A DNA stretch of 22,942 nt from an uncultured Bacteroidales bacterium (GCA_937877455.1 CALFIU010000022.1:1-22942), one strand, 5' to 3'. Positions 1 through 8,467 are shown, counted from the stretch's first letter. Notes: generated from the letters alone by a model not told the origin. Numbers and translations are program-made.

Positions 1-12
1 GAAAGTAAAGAC

Positions 13-48
13 AAAAAAAAAGTGGAAATTTATTTTTTTCCACTTTTT
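13..48 (-). terminator. Rho-independent terminator of the siaB-siaC operon
   Basis: A 12-bp perfect inverted repeat (17-28 with 37-48, core GTGG/CCAC) has an 8-base loop. On the minus strand the stem is followed by a U-run, given by the A-run at 13-21. It lies about 75 bases after the siaC stop codon, which suits a terminator for the operon read leftward. Confidence 0.75.
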
Positions 49-123
49 CTGTAAATTATAATATACAAAAACATATATTTACAAACTAAATTTACACAAT
101 AATTATATTGAGTATTAACAGAA

Positions 124-507
124 TTAGTCAGAAATTTCCACCATTTTAAATGGAATCTTCAAAATAGATTGATAGTCTTCTCCTGCTTCAAGCATATCTT
201 CGTCATCTTCTTCATAATACCAATTGATAACCACCTCTGCCCCAGCTTTGCTATTTACATTTTCAAGTTTTTTAAAAACATCAAGAATACATTTTGATGA
301 ACTGGTATTAAAATATTCCAATTGCATATTAACCTCTACCAATCCGTTAGCAACATCAGCATATTTATCAAGCCAATCAACAAGTGGCTTATAAAATTCT
401 ATTGAATTTTCGGGAATTGATCTTCCTTTAATTTCAATTTTGCCAGTTCCAGCGTCAAACGAAATGGTTGGTGTTTTTGACGTTCCTTCAATATTTATCG
501 AATCCAT
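124..507 (-). CDS. siaC: SiaC-family regulatory phosphoprotein (DUF1987)
   Basis: This 127-residue cytoplasmic protein looks like a full-length SiaC/DUF1987 protein. In Pseudomonas, SiaC is the switch of a partner-switching circuit: SiaB phosphorylates it on Thr68, the PP2C phosphatase SiaA dephosphorylates it, and the unphosphorylated form activates the diguanylate cyclase SiaD. Here the STAS-like motif YFNTSSSK lies at residues 65-72, and its threonine is also residue 68. The aromatic stretch around residues 38-46 fits the family. There is no signal peptide or membrane helix. The gene lies 26 bases after a SiaB-type kinase gene and ends before a clear terminator, so the pair is probably one operon. 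No cyclase gene is nearby, so the downstream target is unknown. The family call is strong; the phosphosite is an inference from motif and position. Confidence 0.88.
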   Translation of the reverse strand: MDSINIEGTSKTPTISFDAGTGKIEIKGRSIPENSIEFYKPLVDWLDKYADVANGLVEVNMQLEYFNTSSSKCILDVFKKLENVNSKAGAEVVINWYYEEDDEDMLEAGEDYQSILKIPFKMVEISD

Positions 508-533
508 GTTGTTTTTTATTTTTCCAAGTTAAT

Positions 534-1091
534 TTATGAGGCCACTATTTCTAAAACAAAAAACTCAAAATTTTTGTCGTATGGTAAAAACTCGTAGCCA
601 AATTTGTTTCCAGATTTACGAGCCATTTCAATAAATCCTAATCCTCCACCACCTTTTGCGGAAAACTCATCGTTATTTAATACAAGTTTGTAAAGCTCTT
701 TTAACTCTTCTTGCGACAAATAGTTTAATTGCTCTATTCTATCACGTAAAAAATGACAATTTTCTTTTTTAATAAAATTTCCTGTGGTAATTCTATAACC
801 GCTACTTTCTTTTGTCATCGACATAATAGCGAATTTACTACCCTTTTGAAATTTGGAATTATCAAAAAAACTATCTGGAGGAATTTCCAAATGGTGGTAG
901 AGGTTTTGTAGTGCCTCCACCATTATGTTGTAAATTTTCCTCACAAATTTTAATGATACTCCACTTGCAATGAGTTTGTCTTCCAACTGCGCCAAAATAT
1001 CGCTTATCAAGTCGGACGATACCTCACCTTCGTGGGCAACAATTAAATCACCCTTACACATTTTTTTATATATGTCGTGTATGTCCAACAT
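534..1091 (-). CDS. siaB: SiaB-family protein kinase (GHKL fold, DUF6272)
   Basis: A 185-residue soluble protein of the SiaB/DUF6272 family, which phosphorylates SiaC using a histidine-kinase-like (GHKL) ATP-binding fold. The N-box is seen as VEALQN, with Glu59 and Asn63 in the E-x-x-x-N spacing. A glycine-rich G-box, GGGGLGF, lies at residues 147-153. The conserved ITTGN segment is at 101-105. A second family member in the window (5506-6048) keeps the same three landmarks. This copy is directly upstream of siaC, so it is the most likely cognate kinase. The ATG at 1091 is about 28 bases downstream of the expected transcription start from the promoter found here. Family assignment is confident; kinase activity is inferred from the family. 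Confidence 0.85.
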   Translation of the reverse strand: MLDIHDIYKKMCKGDLIVAHEGEVSSDLISDILAQLEDKLIASGVSLKFVRKIYNIMVEALQNLYHHLEIPPDSFFDNSKFQKGSKFAIMSMTKESSGYRITTGNFIKKENCHFLRDRIEQLNYLSQEELKELYKLVLNNDEFSAKGGGGLGFIEMARKSGNKFGYEFLPYDKNFEFFVLEIVAS

Positions 1092-1125
1092 ACTATACTT
1101 ATAATATTAGCGTGTTTTCTTTTGA

Positions 1126-1157
1126 CAAATGTAGTAAATCCTTTTAAAATTTTACAA
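1126..1157 (-). promoter_or_regulatory. Bacteroidota-type promoter for siaB-siaC
   Basis: Read on the minus strand, TACATTTG (1133-1126) matches the TAnnTTTG -7 box. A TTG (1157-1155) lies 21 bases upstream, slightly more than the usual 19. It sits in the gap before siaB, so the pair can be transcribed separately from the methyltransferase gene upstream. The -33 box lies inside the arm of the A+T hairpin at 1146-1176. Confidence 0.55.
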
Positions 1158-1176
1158 ATTTTTTTTGTAAAATTTT
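1146..1176 (-). terminator. A+T-only hairpin at the methyltransferase stop codon, possible weak terminator
   Basis: Two perfect 13-base arms (1146-1158 and 1164-1176) flank a 5-base loop. The right arm overlaps the TAA stop of the methyltransferase gene. No long U-run follows on the minus strand, so termination may be inefficient and read-through into siaB is possible. The stem holds only one G-C pair per arm. Confidence 0.35.
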
Positions 1177-2308
1177 ATTCAAAAAGAGAAAGTTTGTATT
1201 CTTGATTTGTTAAAAAAACAGAATGTTCTTTCTTTATTGTCATTCCAAGCGATTGTGCCATTTTTGAATAGTTGGAATTTATCCAAATTTTGCTACCTTT
1301 GAAATCTTTTTTTAATATTGTACCGAGGTATTTTAAAAAATTGTCGGTTTCTTGTTGGCGATAAATATCTGCTGCTGGTGGATTGAATATCAATGTATTA
1401 GGATTTTCTGGAACTACCAAGGAATCAATTGGTTCGTTGCTAATTTTGATGTATTTGTCGAGGATTGCTTTTTTTATGTTTTGTTGTGCTGCTTTAAATG
1501 CGTTTTCAGAAACATCACAACCTATAATTTTATGTGCAAATTCTCCATTGTGTTTTATGCGTACTTTTGCATCATTTTTTATATGTTGCCAAATGTTAGC
1601 ATCAAAATCTCTCCATGTGAAAAAACCAAATGTTTCGCGGCAAACTTGCGCTGGGATATTGTAGGCATACATTGCGGCTTCTATCAAAATTGTGCCTGAA
1701 CCACACATTGGATCAATGAGATTGGTATTGGCTTTCCAGCCAGAAAGTTGAACAAGTCCTGCTGCAAATACTTCGTTAAGTGCGCCATTGGCAGTTGAAA
1801 CTCTGTAACCGCGTTTTGACAATGATTCGCCACTACTATCAAGACATACTTGACAATTTTTTGCGTTTATATTAACAACAATTACCACTGCTGGATTTTC
1901 GTTGTTCTTGGGTGGTACTTTTTTGGATTTTTCGTTAAAGTAATCACAAATTAATTTTGAAATTTTTGCGTTTATATCTTCCAATGGTGCAAATTCTTCA
2001 GAATTGACGTTGGTTTCTACTTTAAAACTTTTATAAATGTTAAGTATTTTGCTCCAACGGTATTCGCGTAGATGCGAATAAAAATCTTCGGTATTTTCAA
2101 AATCGAAATTCAAGATTTCTTTGTAAATTTTCAAAGCAGTGCGAAGTTCGTAGTTTGCCTTATAGAGCAGTTCTTTGTCGCCTGTAAATGTTACCGTACA
2201 AACGTCGGTTTCAACATCATCAGCTCCCATACGCATAAGTTCGCGTCCGAGAACATCTTCCAAGCCTTCGAAAGTCTTGGCCATCATTTTGATTTTTTCG
2301 ACATCCAC
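1175..2308 (-). CDS. THUMP-domain class I SAM-dependent RNA methyltransferase (RlmL N-half type)
   Basis: This 377-residue protein resembles the stand-alone Bacteroidota form of the 23S rRNA N2-guanine methyltransferase module of RlmL. A THUMP-like RNA-binding region spans about residues 45-160. It is followed by the family signature ESLSKRGYR (161-169), the SAM motif LIDPMCGSGT (197-206) and GCDVSENA (263-270). The catalytic motif, normally NPPY followed by GER, reads NPPAADIYR (309-317), and the usual C-terminal NGxLEC region reads NQEYKL. Both are clear departures (see findings). The start is uncertain: GTG at 2308 gives the short N-terminal extension common in the family, while ATG codons at 2287 and 2284 would remove seven or eight residues. 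It lies 31 bases after the DUF368 gene, probably in one transcript. Substrate is inferred from the family. Confidence 0.8.
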   Translation of the reverse strand: MDVEKIKMMAKTFEGLEDVLGRELMRMGADDVETDVCTVTFTGDKELLYKANYELRTALKIYKEILNFDFENTEDFYSHLREYRWSKILNIYKSFKVETNVNSEEFAPLEDINAKISKLICDYFNEKSKKVPPKNNENPAVVIVVNINAKNCQVCLDSSGESLSKRGYRVSTANGALNEVFAAGLVQLSGWKANTNLIDPMCGSGTILIEAAMYAYNIPAQVCRETFGFFTWRDFDANIWQHIKNDAKVRIKHNGEFAHKIIGCDVSENAFKAAQQNIKKAILDKYIKISNEPIDSLVVPENPNTLIFNPPAADIYRQQETDNFLKYLGTILKKDFKGSKIWINSNYSKMAQSLGMTIKKEHSVFLTNQEYKLSLFE

Positions 2309-2339
2309 AATTATAAAGTTTTTCTTGTTATTTTTGTTT

Positions 2340-3302
2340 CTATTTTGCTTTTTTTGTTTTCCTACTTGACAATTCTTCTATTAAACAAAGTGTAACAATA
2401 CCGAGTATAATAAATGCTATTGCTATAAATGTTTCGCTTGTTAAGTCTGGAAAATATTTATTGTAGCCTTCAATTATTGGCTCTCCATGCTTGTTAAATA
2501 CCTCGTGTCCATTTATCATTTGATAAATAGGATGTTTCCATGGCCAAATAAAAGCCAAAGATCCAAATACAAAACCAGTTAGTATGGCTAAAGTTTGGTC
2601 GCCATAGTTTTTCATTAACCACGACAAAAATCGAGAAAATGCCAAAAAACCTATTGCTGCTCCAATTGCAAATGGCAACAATATTTGTATGTTTTGGAAA
2701 AATGCATCATAACTATCGAAGAGATGTGATATTGAATCTACAATAATAAGTTTGTAATTGCCAAGTAATATTAATGTGTAACTACCAGAAATTCCGGGTA
2801 ATAGCATATCGCAAATGGCTATTGCACCACAAAATATAAGATAAAATATGTTGTCGTTTTCGTTGGCGGGACTTATTATTGATGTGGCAAAAGCTACTGT
2901 TGCACCAACAAGCATCAATATTATGCTATATAAATTGATTTTTTTTATTTGTTTACCAATGTAAAAAACTGATACTAATATTAGTCCAAAGAAAAATGCC
3001 CAAACGTAAATTCCGTTATGTATTTTAAAAGCATAATCAAGGAGTTTTGCTGCTGTTAAAACACTTATAATTTCACCAAGAAACAAGCAAATTAAAAAAA
3101 TTAAATCTACATGTTGTGCAAATTCGCGAAATTTAAATTTAGACAAAAGTTTAAGTGCTTCTATATCAAAAGATTTTAAAGCATTGATTAATCTTTCAAA
3201 AACACCAGCAAGCAACGCTATTGTACCTCCAGAAACGCCAGGTACAACGTTGGCAAGCCCCATCGAAAATCCTTTTAAAAAAATTATTAAATTTTTTATC
3301 AT
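2340..3302 (-). CDS. popT: DUF368 polyprenyl-phosphate transporter (PopT family)
   Basis: The product is 320 residues long with many hydrophobic segments, an inner-membrane protein. The N-terminal signature GFSMGLANVVPGVSGGTIA is diagnostic of DUF368. Members of this family (PopT) recycle undecaprenyl phosphate across the cytoplasmic membrane for reuse in cell-wall and surface-polymer synthesis. A second glycine/proline-rich segment, LLPGISGSY, in mid-protein looks like the repeated half of the fold. I chose the ATG at 3302 because the protein then begins just before the signature and because a good promoter lies at 3386-3357. A longer reading from a TTG at 3386 would start inside that promoter and add an uncharacteristic hydrophilic tail. 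It is transcribed ahead of the methyltransferase gene. The family call is firm; the transported lipid is known from other species. Confidence 0.87.
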   Translation of the reverse strand: MIKNLIIFLKGFSMGLANVVPGVSGGTIALLAGVFERLINALKSFDIEALKLLSKFKFREFAQHVDLIFLICLFLGEIISVLTAAKLLDYAFKIHNGIYVWAFFFGLILVSVFYIGKQIKKINLYSIILMLVGATVAFATSIISPANENDNIFYLIFCGAIAICDMLLPGISGSYTLILLGNYKLIIVDSISHLFDSYDAFFQNIQILLPFAIGAAIGFLAFSRFLSWLMKNYGDQTLAILTGFVFGSLAFIWPWKHPIYQMINGHEVFNKHGEPIIEGYNKYFPDLTSETFIAIAFIILGIVTLCLIEELSSRKTKKAK

Positions 3303-3356
3303 AAAACTATTTTTGCAACTATCGCTTTTAGCGTAGGCTGATTGCATATCATTTTG

Positions 3357-3386
3357 CAAAAATAAATATAAATATCTTTTTTGCAA
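3357..3386 (-). promoter_or_regulatory. Bacteroidota-type promoter for the DUF368 gene
   Basis: On the minus strand TTG (3386-3384) is followed after 19 bases by TATTTTTG (3364-3357), an exact TAnnTTTG box with ideal spacing. Transcription would start near 3350, leaving a leader of roughly 50 bases before the ATG at 3302. This site decides the start-codon choice for that gene. Confidence 0.7.
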
Positions 3387-3477
3387 TATTTTTTTTGTAT
3401 TTTTTGCCTTATATTAAAAAAAATATTTTTTAATATACTGAAAATCAATCCTCTAAAAAAAATAATTTATTTATTTT

Positions 3478-3506
3478 TTGAAACTTTTTTTTTAGTTTTA
3501 TTTTTG
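3478..3506 (+). promoter_or_regulatory. Bacteroidota-type promoter for the ABC-F gene
   Basis: TTG (3478-3480) is followed after 18 bases by TATTTTTG (3499-3506). Transcription would start around 3513, giving a very short leader before the ATG at 3525. It is back to back with the DUF368 promoter in the same 222-base divergent region. Confidence 0.7.
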
Positions 3507-3524
3507 CAAAAAATAAAACTAAGC

Positions 3525-5405
3525 ATGATAACATATTTGCAGATAGAAAATCTTACGAAAAGTTTCGGAGATTTGCTACTTTTTAAAGATATTTCTTTTT
3601 CGGTTTGCAAAGATAATAAAACCGCTCTTATTGCTAAAAACGGTGCTGGCAAAAGTACATTACTTAGTATAATTGCTGGCAAGGAATCAAAAGATAGCGG
3701 TGATGTTGTTTTTAAAAATGATTTGATAGTTGGTTATCTACCACAAAATCCAATTCTTAACGATAATTTTAGTGTTAGAGAACAGATTTTTTCTGTTAAT
3801 AACAAGCTTGCACGTGTTGTAAAAAATTATGAAACGGCGTTGGCTTCGGGTGTTCAAGAAAAAATTTTTGAAGCTCAGGCTCAAATGGATTCTGCTCATG
3901 CGTGGGATTATGAAAGCGATATGAAACAGATACTTGGTAAATTAAAAATCAATAATTTAGATCAAAAAATATCTGAACTATCAGGTGGTCAAAAAAAACG
4001 TATCGCACTTGCCGACACCCTTATTGAACGTCCTGACTTGCTTATTCTTGACGAGCCAACCAACCATCTTGATACTGAAATGATAGAATGGCTTGAAAAT
4101 TATCTTAAAAATACTCGTACTACACTATTGATGGTTACTCACGATAGATATTTTTTAGACAATGTTTGTAATTTTATAATTGAAATTGATGATAATAAGA
4201 TATATAATTATAATGGTAATTATTCTTATTATCTCCAAAAACGTCAAGAACGTATTGAAAATCTTAATGCAGCCATTGATAAAGCTAATAATCTTTTGCG
4301 TCGAGAATCCGAATGGATAAGTCGTATGCCCAAGGCGCGTGGTGGAAAGGCAAAGTATAGGATTGATAGTTTTTATAAATTAAAGGAGTTTGCTTCGCAA
4401 AAAATTGACACTCGTAAGGTTGAAATACAAACGGGTATGGTGCATAGACTTGGCAATAAAATATTGGAAATCAAAAATTTATCAAAATCGTTTGGTGATA
4501 AAAAACTTATTGATAATTTTTCTTATTCGTTTAAAAAAAATGACAAAATTGGTATTGTAGGTGTTAATGGTTGTGGAAAATCTACGTTTTTAAATATTAT
4601 AATGCAAACTATTAGTCCTGATAGTGGAACTGTTGAATTTGGCGAAACCGTTATTCCGGGTTATTATCGTCAAAGTGGTATTGTGTATAATGAAAATCAA
4701 CGTGTTATAGATATTATTAAAGAAATTGCGGAAGTTATTGTACTTGGTGATGGTCGTAAACTTTCTGCATCGCAATTTCTTGAATACTTTCTTTTTCCAG
4801 CCAAGATGCATTACTCGTTGGTTGCAAAATTAAGTGGTGGTGAGCGGCGACGACTTTATCTTATGACGGTGTTGATGAAAAATCCTAATTTTTTAATTCT
4901 TGATGAACCTACTAACGATTTAGACATTGTAACTCTCAATGTACTTGAAGATTATCTTAATTCTTTTGCAGGGTGTCTTCTTGTAGTTTCTCACGACCGC
5001 TATTTTGTTGACAAAACCGTTGATAGTATTTTTGCATTTGAGGGTAATGGTAAAATTAGGAATTTTCCAGGTAATTATACTGTTTATTTAACAGAAAAAG
5101 AAGAAGAATCCAAGATTTCTAAAATTGAAAATCCGCGTTCAACTATTTCTTTAAAGCCACAACCTTCGAGAAATAAAAAGAATTTTGGTTATAAACAAAA
5201 TATTGAATATCAACAACTTGAAAAAGAAATAGCTGAATTGGAATCAGAAAAAAAAGAAATTGAAATTTTTTTAAGTTCGGGAGTGAGCGATATTGCCCTA
5301 ATAACAGAAAAATCTTTGCGAATGGAGCAGATATTAGCCCTTCTTGATGAGAAAGAAACTCGTTGGCTTGAACTTGAAGAACTAAAAGAACTTGATTCTA
5401 AGTAA
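3525..5405 (+). CDS. uup: ABC-F family ATPase, Uup-like
   Basis: A 626-residue soluble protein with two ABC ATPase domains and no membrane segments, typical of ABC-F proteins that act on ribosomes. Domain 1 has Walker A AKNGAGKST (37-45), signature LSGGQ (152-156) and Walker B LLILDEPTNHLD (172-183). Domain 2 has GVNGCGKST (346-354), LSGGE (436-440) and FLILDEPTNDLD (456-467). The inter-domain linker (about 230-300) contains the RMPKARGGKAKYR stretch seen in Uup. The C-terminal 70 residues are a charged coiled coil like the Uup tail, which is why I favour Uup over EttA or antibiotic-resistance ABC-F types. The first Walker A glycine is alanine, a variant I have met in Bacteroidota members. 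The ATG at 3525 is preferred because a promoter overlaps the in-frame sequence upstream. Confidence 0.85.
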   Translation: MITYLQIENLTKSFGDLLLFKDISFSVCKDNKTALIAKNGAGKSTLLSIIAGKESKDSGDVVFKNDLIVGYLPQNPILNDNFSVREQIFSVNNKLARVVKNYETALASGVQEKIFEAQAQMDSAHAWDYESDMKQILGKLKINNLDQKISELSGGQKKRIALADTLIERPDLLILDEPTNHLDTEMIEWLENYLKNTRTTLLMVTHDRYFLDNVCNFIIEIDDNKIYNYNGNYSYYLQKRQERIENLNAAIDKANNLLRRESEWISRMPKARGGKAKYRIDSFYKLKEFASQKIDTRKVEIQTGMVHRLGNKILEIKNLSKSFGDKKLIDNFSYSFKKNDKIGIVGVNGCGKSTFLNIIMQTISPDSGTVEFGETVIPGYYRQSGIVYNENQRVIDIIKEIAEVIVLGDGRKLSASQFLEYFLFPAKMHYSLVAKLSGGERRRLYLMTVLMKNPNFLILDEPTNDLDIVTLNVLEDYLNSFAGCLLVVSHDRYFVDKTVDSIFAFEGNGKIRNFPGNYTVYLTEKEEESKISKIENPRSTISLKPQPSRNKKNFGYKQNIEYQQLEKEIAELESEKKEIEIFLSSGVSDIALITEKSLRMEQILALLDEKETRWLELEELKELDSK

Positions 5406-5434
5406 ATTACTTAATTTTTGAATAGATATAAAAC

Positions 5435-5490
5435 AAAAAAAACGTAATCTTTTCTGACTATTTAGCCATATAGATTACGTTTATTTTTTT
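5435..5490. terminator. Bidirectional terminator between the ABC-F gene and the sensor operon
   Basis: Perfect 11-bp arms (5440-5450 and 5472-5482, core ACGTAATCT/AGATTACGT) enclose a loop of about 21 bases. A T-run follows on the plus strand (5484-5490) and an A-run precedes at 5435-5442, giving a U-run on the minus strand. It sits between two convergent stop codons (5405 and 5506) and can serve both. Confidence 0.8.
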
Positions 5491-5505
5491 GTATTTATTT
5501 GGAGC

Positions 5506-6048
5506 TTATTTATCAATCATCACACTAAGTACATAGAACGAATGTTTGTCGTCCATGTCAATAAAATCATAATCGATAGGATAACCACTTAACAATGCAA
5601 CTTGTATAAGACCAATGTTTCCACCACCCGAATCAGCTCGTGGCATAGAACGCATTTGCCTTTTAAACTCGCGTAATTGATCTTTATTTTTGCCGAGTAT
5701 GTTGTTGCATTTTTCTTTAAGCTTTTCGTGGTCGGCTTTATCAACAAGATTTCCAGTTATAAATTTAAAATGAGTATCATATTCTTTTATTAGCATAAGA
5801 CCTACACCTGCTTGAGCATCAATACCTATTCCTCCTGCTTTTTCTTTGGAATAAAGATAGATGTTTTGGCTTAGTTCTATAAAAATCTTGAAAAACTTTT
5901 TGCCTCTGTGAGGATCGTCCCAAAGCGAATCTTCAATGTTGGATGCCAACAGCGACAATATCTGTCCGTCAAATGGACCGATGTACGAAACGACAATGTT
6001 ATTGTCCAACATTGTTTGTGAAATTTCAAGTGCGTTGATAAATGCCAT
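5506..6048 (-). CDS. Second SiaB-family protein kinase (GHKL fold)
   Basis: A 180-residue soluble paralogue of the SiaB-type kinase at 534-1091. The N-box appears as FIELSQN, with Glu58 and Asn62. The G-box is GGGNIGL at residues 141-147. FITGN (96-100) matches ITTGN in the other copy. Elsewhere the two are well diverged, including the N-terminal third and the tail. It is the last gene of an operon with two sensor phosphatases, 27 bases after the second one, and ends before a strong terminator. Pairing a kinase with phosphatases in one transcript is the expected arrangement for setting the phosphorylation level of one substrate. No SiaC gene is in this operon, so it may act on the SiaC at 124-507 or on a substrate elsewhere. 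Activity is inferred from the family. Confidence 0.82.
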   Translation of the reverse strand: MAFINALEISQTMLDNNIVVSYIGPFDGQILSLLASNIEDSLWDDPHRGKKFFKIFIELSQNIYLYSKEKAGGIGIDAQAGVGLMLIKEYDTHFKFITGNLVDKADHEKLKEKCNNILGKNKDQLREFKRQMRSMPRADSGGGNIGLIQVALLSGYPIDYDFIDMDDKHSFYVLSVMIDK

Positions 6049-6075
6049 TTTATATGCTTTTTGCTTATTGTTTTT

Positions 6076-8466
6076 TTAAATTAATTTAACTGCAAACACC
6101 GTAATGTCATCAGTTTGTTCGGCTGATTGTTGGTGTTGCGCAAGTTCGTTTTCCAAAATTACTTTTTGTTCGGCAATATCTTTTGCCGCAATTTTTTTCA
6201 ATAGTTTTTCAAATCTTTCGCTACTATATTTTTTATAATTTGGATTAAACTGATCACTATATCCATCTGTGGACATATATACCACATCATTTTTTTTAAG
6301 TTTAACAGTCTGGTCTGTAAATTCTACCATATTGCGTTTAGCTCTTATTCCACCAATGTTTTTGCGGTCGCCTTTTAGTATTTCAAATTCGTCAGTATCG
6401 CAATGGTAAATGTACAAAGGTCGTTTTGCCCCAGAATATGTTAACCAATAATTTCCGTCATCTTGTTTGTCAAACTTGCACAGACATATTTCCATGCTAT
6501 CGTTGTTGTCGGTTTCTCGTTGTTTTAGAGCAGCTACTAATCCATCGTTGAGTTTCGATAGTATAAGTTTTGGATCAGTAACACCATGTTCTACAATAAT
6601 TTCTGCCAAAAGTCTTGTTCCTATCATTGTCATAAATGCACCTGGTACGCCATGACCAGTGCAATCTACTGCTGCAGTAAAAGTAAGCGATTGGTTATTG
6701 GGTACACGTGTAAACCAATAAAAATCACCACTTACGATTTGTAAAGGTTTGTTTATTGCAAAATAATTAAAATATTTTGAGAGATTAACTTCGAGTGGCA
6801 TCACAGTGTCTTGAATAGTTTTTGCATAGTTGATGCTTGTACTAATGTGAACGTTCTGTTCTTCAATCATTTCTTTTTGTGATGCGAGTTCATCTCTTTG
6901 GGCAACAAGAGTTTTTCCTTGCTGTACAATAGCTTTTTCTTGTTCTTTTATCTTAGAAATGTCTGTGTCAATTGTAACAAGGCGTGATATTTTGTTGTTT
7001 TCGTCCAAAATTGGTGTCAAAGTAGATTGAATCCAAATGTTTTTGCCATCTTTTGTTGTTATTGGACATTCAAAAATTATAGATTCTGATGCCGAAAGAC
7101 ATTTTTCTTTTATATTGTCAATCTGGTTGTTAGATTTGTAAAAACCAGTAAGTGTATTGCAATTGTTTTTGTTTAAGTCTTCGGATGTAAAACCATACAT
7201 ATTGGTAAAACCACGATTTACCCATTCTATGTTGCCAATTTTATCCATTATTACAACACCATTATCGGTTTGGCTGGCTACAATAGAAAGTTTTTCAAGT
7301 TCTTTGTTTATTTGTAAAAGTTGGTCGCTTTGCAATTTTATGTGTTCTTTTTGGCGGTCAACTTCATCGTTAAGTTTGGCTATTTGACGATTTTTACGTT
7401 TTTTAGAAATGCTACTAAACAATACTATTACGACAAGAACAGCAATTATTGAAGCAAAAATCATGCCTCCTGTAATTACAGAATCTTGCTTTTCAATTTG
7501 ACCTTTTTGCAAGTTTAGTTTACGTTCGTGTTCTTCAATCTGTACCTCACGTTCCGAAATTCTTTGTTGTTTTTGTTCCAACTCTTTGCTTGATGCGTTA
7601 AGTTGTTCTTGTTTAGAATTTATTTCGTCTTCTTGTTGTTTTAGTTTTATGTTATTGCTATTTAAGATTTTTTCGAGGTTTCGAGCGTCAGCCATAAGTT
7701 TGTTGGCCAATTCCTTAGAATTTTCAATTTCTTTTCCTTTTGCGTCAAGTTCTACACGTTTTTGTTCGTTTTGTCGGTTAAGCGCATTGTTTTCTGATTG
7801 TTGTTTTTTTACTGCGTTTTCTTGTTCCGACACGCGTTGTTCTTGTTGACGAATTTGCTCCTCTTTTGCTTTAAGTTCTGCATCTTTTTCAGCGTTAAGG
7901 TCAAGCAAATCAGCACGTTTACCTCCCTGCGCCATTACTTTTTCAGAAATTATTAATCTCGCTTGATCGGCTCTATCGCTATTTACAATAAATTGTTCGT
8001 CGCGATTTTTAAGTACAAGATTTATTACATAATTTAATGTGTCGTTGCAATTGTCGGTAATTACAAGCGTATGAGCACCAGGAGCGAGGTAACTAACAAT
8101 GCTTGCCACTTCATCGTTGAATTCTTGAGGAATATATAGAACTTCTGGCGTAAAATTTAAGTCTTTACGGTTGCGTACTTGTTTTATAGCAACAGGTTTT
8201 CCTTGTATTCTTTGAGCATGAGCATGCTTTATAAATTCTTCATATACAGGCGCATTGTTTCCAAACACAGCTATAACATATTCTTTTATGCTTGAGCTGT
8301 CGTTCCATTCTATATAACGACTTATGTTATAAACCCAATGAACTTTCCTTATGTTGAGTGGCATCTGTGCCGATACTTTGGTTGGTAGCATGGTAGCAAT
8401 TGCAAAGAACGTAACCAAAAGCCCGTACTTTGTTATTTTTGCCAATATATTTTTATTTTTAACCAT
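6076..8466 (-). CDS. YfiR-PAS-SpoIIE sensor phosphatase 2 (SiaA-like)
   Basis: A 796-residue inner-membrane signalling protein. Order of parts: signal peptide (1-33, cut before Gln34); a YfiR-like periplasmic domain (about 35-180, with YNISRYIEW at 46-54 and INLVLKN at 148-154); a long Glu/Gln/Lys-rich coiled coil (about 185-328); one membrane helix (332-350); a short cytoplasmic coiled coil; a PAS domain (about 390-505, MDKIGNIEWVNRGFTNMYG); another coiled coil; and a SpoIIE/PP2C phosphatase domain (about 545-796). The metal-binding acids are all visible: Asp581 in VSGDFYW, Asp601 in DCTGHGVPG, Asp734 in STDGYSDQ and Asp786-Asp787 in TDDIT, so it should be active. By analogy with SiaA it would dephosphorylate a SiaC-type protein. 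Its ATG lies one base after the stop of the upstream paralogue, suggesting translational coupling. Confidence 0.88.
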   Translation of the reverse strand: MVKNKNILAKITKYGLLVTFFAIATMLPTKVSAQMPLNIRKVHWVYNISRYIEWNDSSSIKEYVIAVFGNNAPVYEEFIKHAHAQRIQGKPVAIKQVRNRKDLNFTPEVLYIPQEFNDEVASIVSYLAPGAHTLVITDNCNDTLNYVINLVLKNRDEQFIVNSDRADQARLIISEKVMAQGGKRADLLDLNAEKDAELKAKEEQIRQQEQRVSEQENAVKKQQSENNALNRQNEQKRVELDAKGKEIENSKELANKLMADARNLEKILNSNNIKLKQQEDEINSKQEQLNASSKELEQKQQRISEREVQIEEHERKLNLQKGQIEKQDSVITGGMIFASIIAVLVVIVLFSSISKKRKNRQIAKLNDEVDRQKEHIKLQSDQLLQINKELEKLSIVASQTDNGVVIMDKIGNIEWVNRGFTNMYGFTSEDLNKNNCNTLTGFYKSNNQIDNIKEKCLSASESIIFECPITTKDGKNIWIQSTLTPILDENNKISRLVTIDTDISKIKEQEKAIVQQGKTLVAQRDELASQKEMIEEQNVHISTSINYAKTIQDTVMPLEVNLSKYFNYFAINKPLQIVSGDFYWFTRVPNNQSLTFTAAVDCTGHGVPGAFMTMIGTRLLAEIIVEHGVTDPKLILSKLNDGLVAALKQRETDNNDSMEICLCKFDKQDDGNYWLTYSGAKRPLYIYHCDTDEFEILKGDRKNIGGIRAKRNMVEFTDQTVKLKKNDVVYMSTDGYSDQFNPNYKKYSSERFEKLLKKIAAKDIAEQKVILENELAQHQQSAEQTDDITVFAVKLI

Positions 8467-8467
8467 A

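Noticed and set aside
1352..2395. Open frames on the plus strand opposite the methyltransferase gene
   Set aside because: They lie antisense to a gene with clear motifs, have no family resemblance and no promoter.
3302..3386. N-terminal extension of the DUF368 protein from a TTG codon
   Set aside because: It starts inside the promoter boxes and adds residues unlike the family; the ATG at 3302 is better.
3381..3524. N-terminal extension of the ABC-F protein
   Set aside because: It runs through the -33 and -7 boxes and encodes Phe/Ile/Lys-rich sequence typical of A+T-rich non-coding DNA.
3636..3662. Alanine for the first glycine of Walker A in the ABC-F protein
   Set aside because: The rest of the site is intact and this variant occurs in Bacteroidota members of the family.
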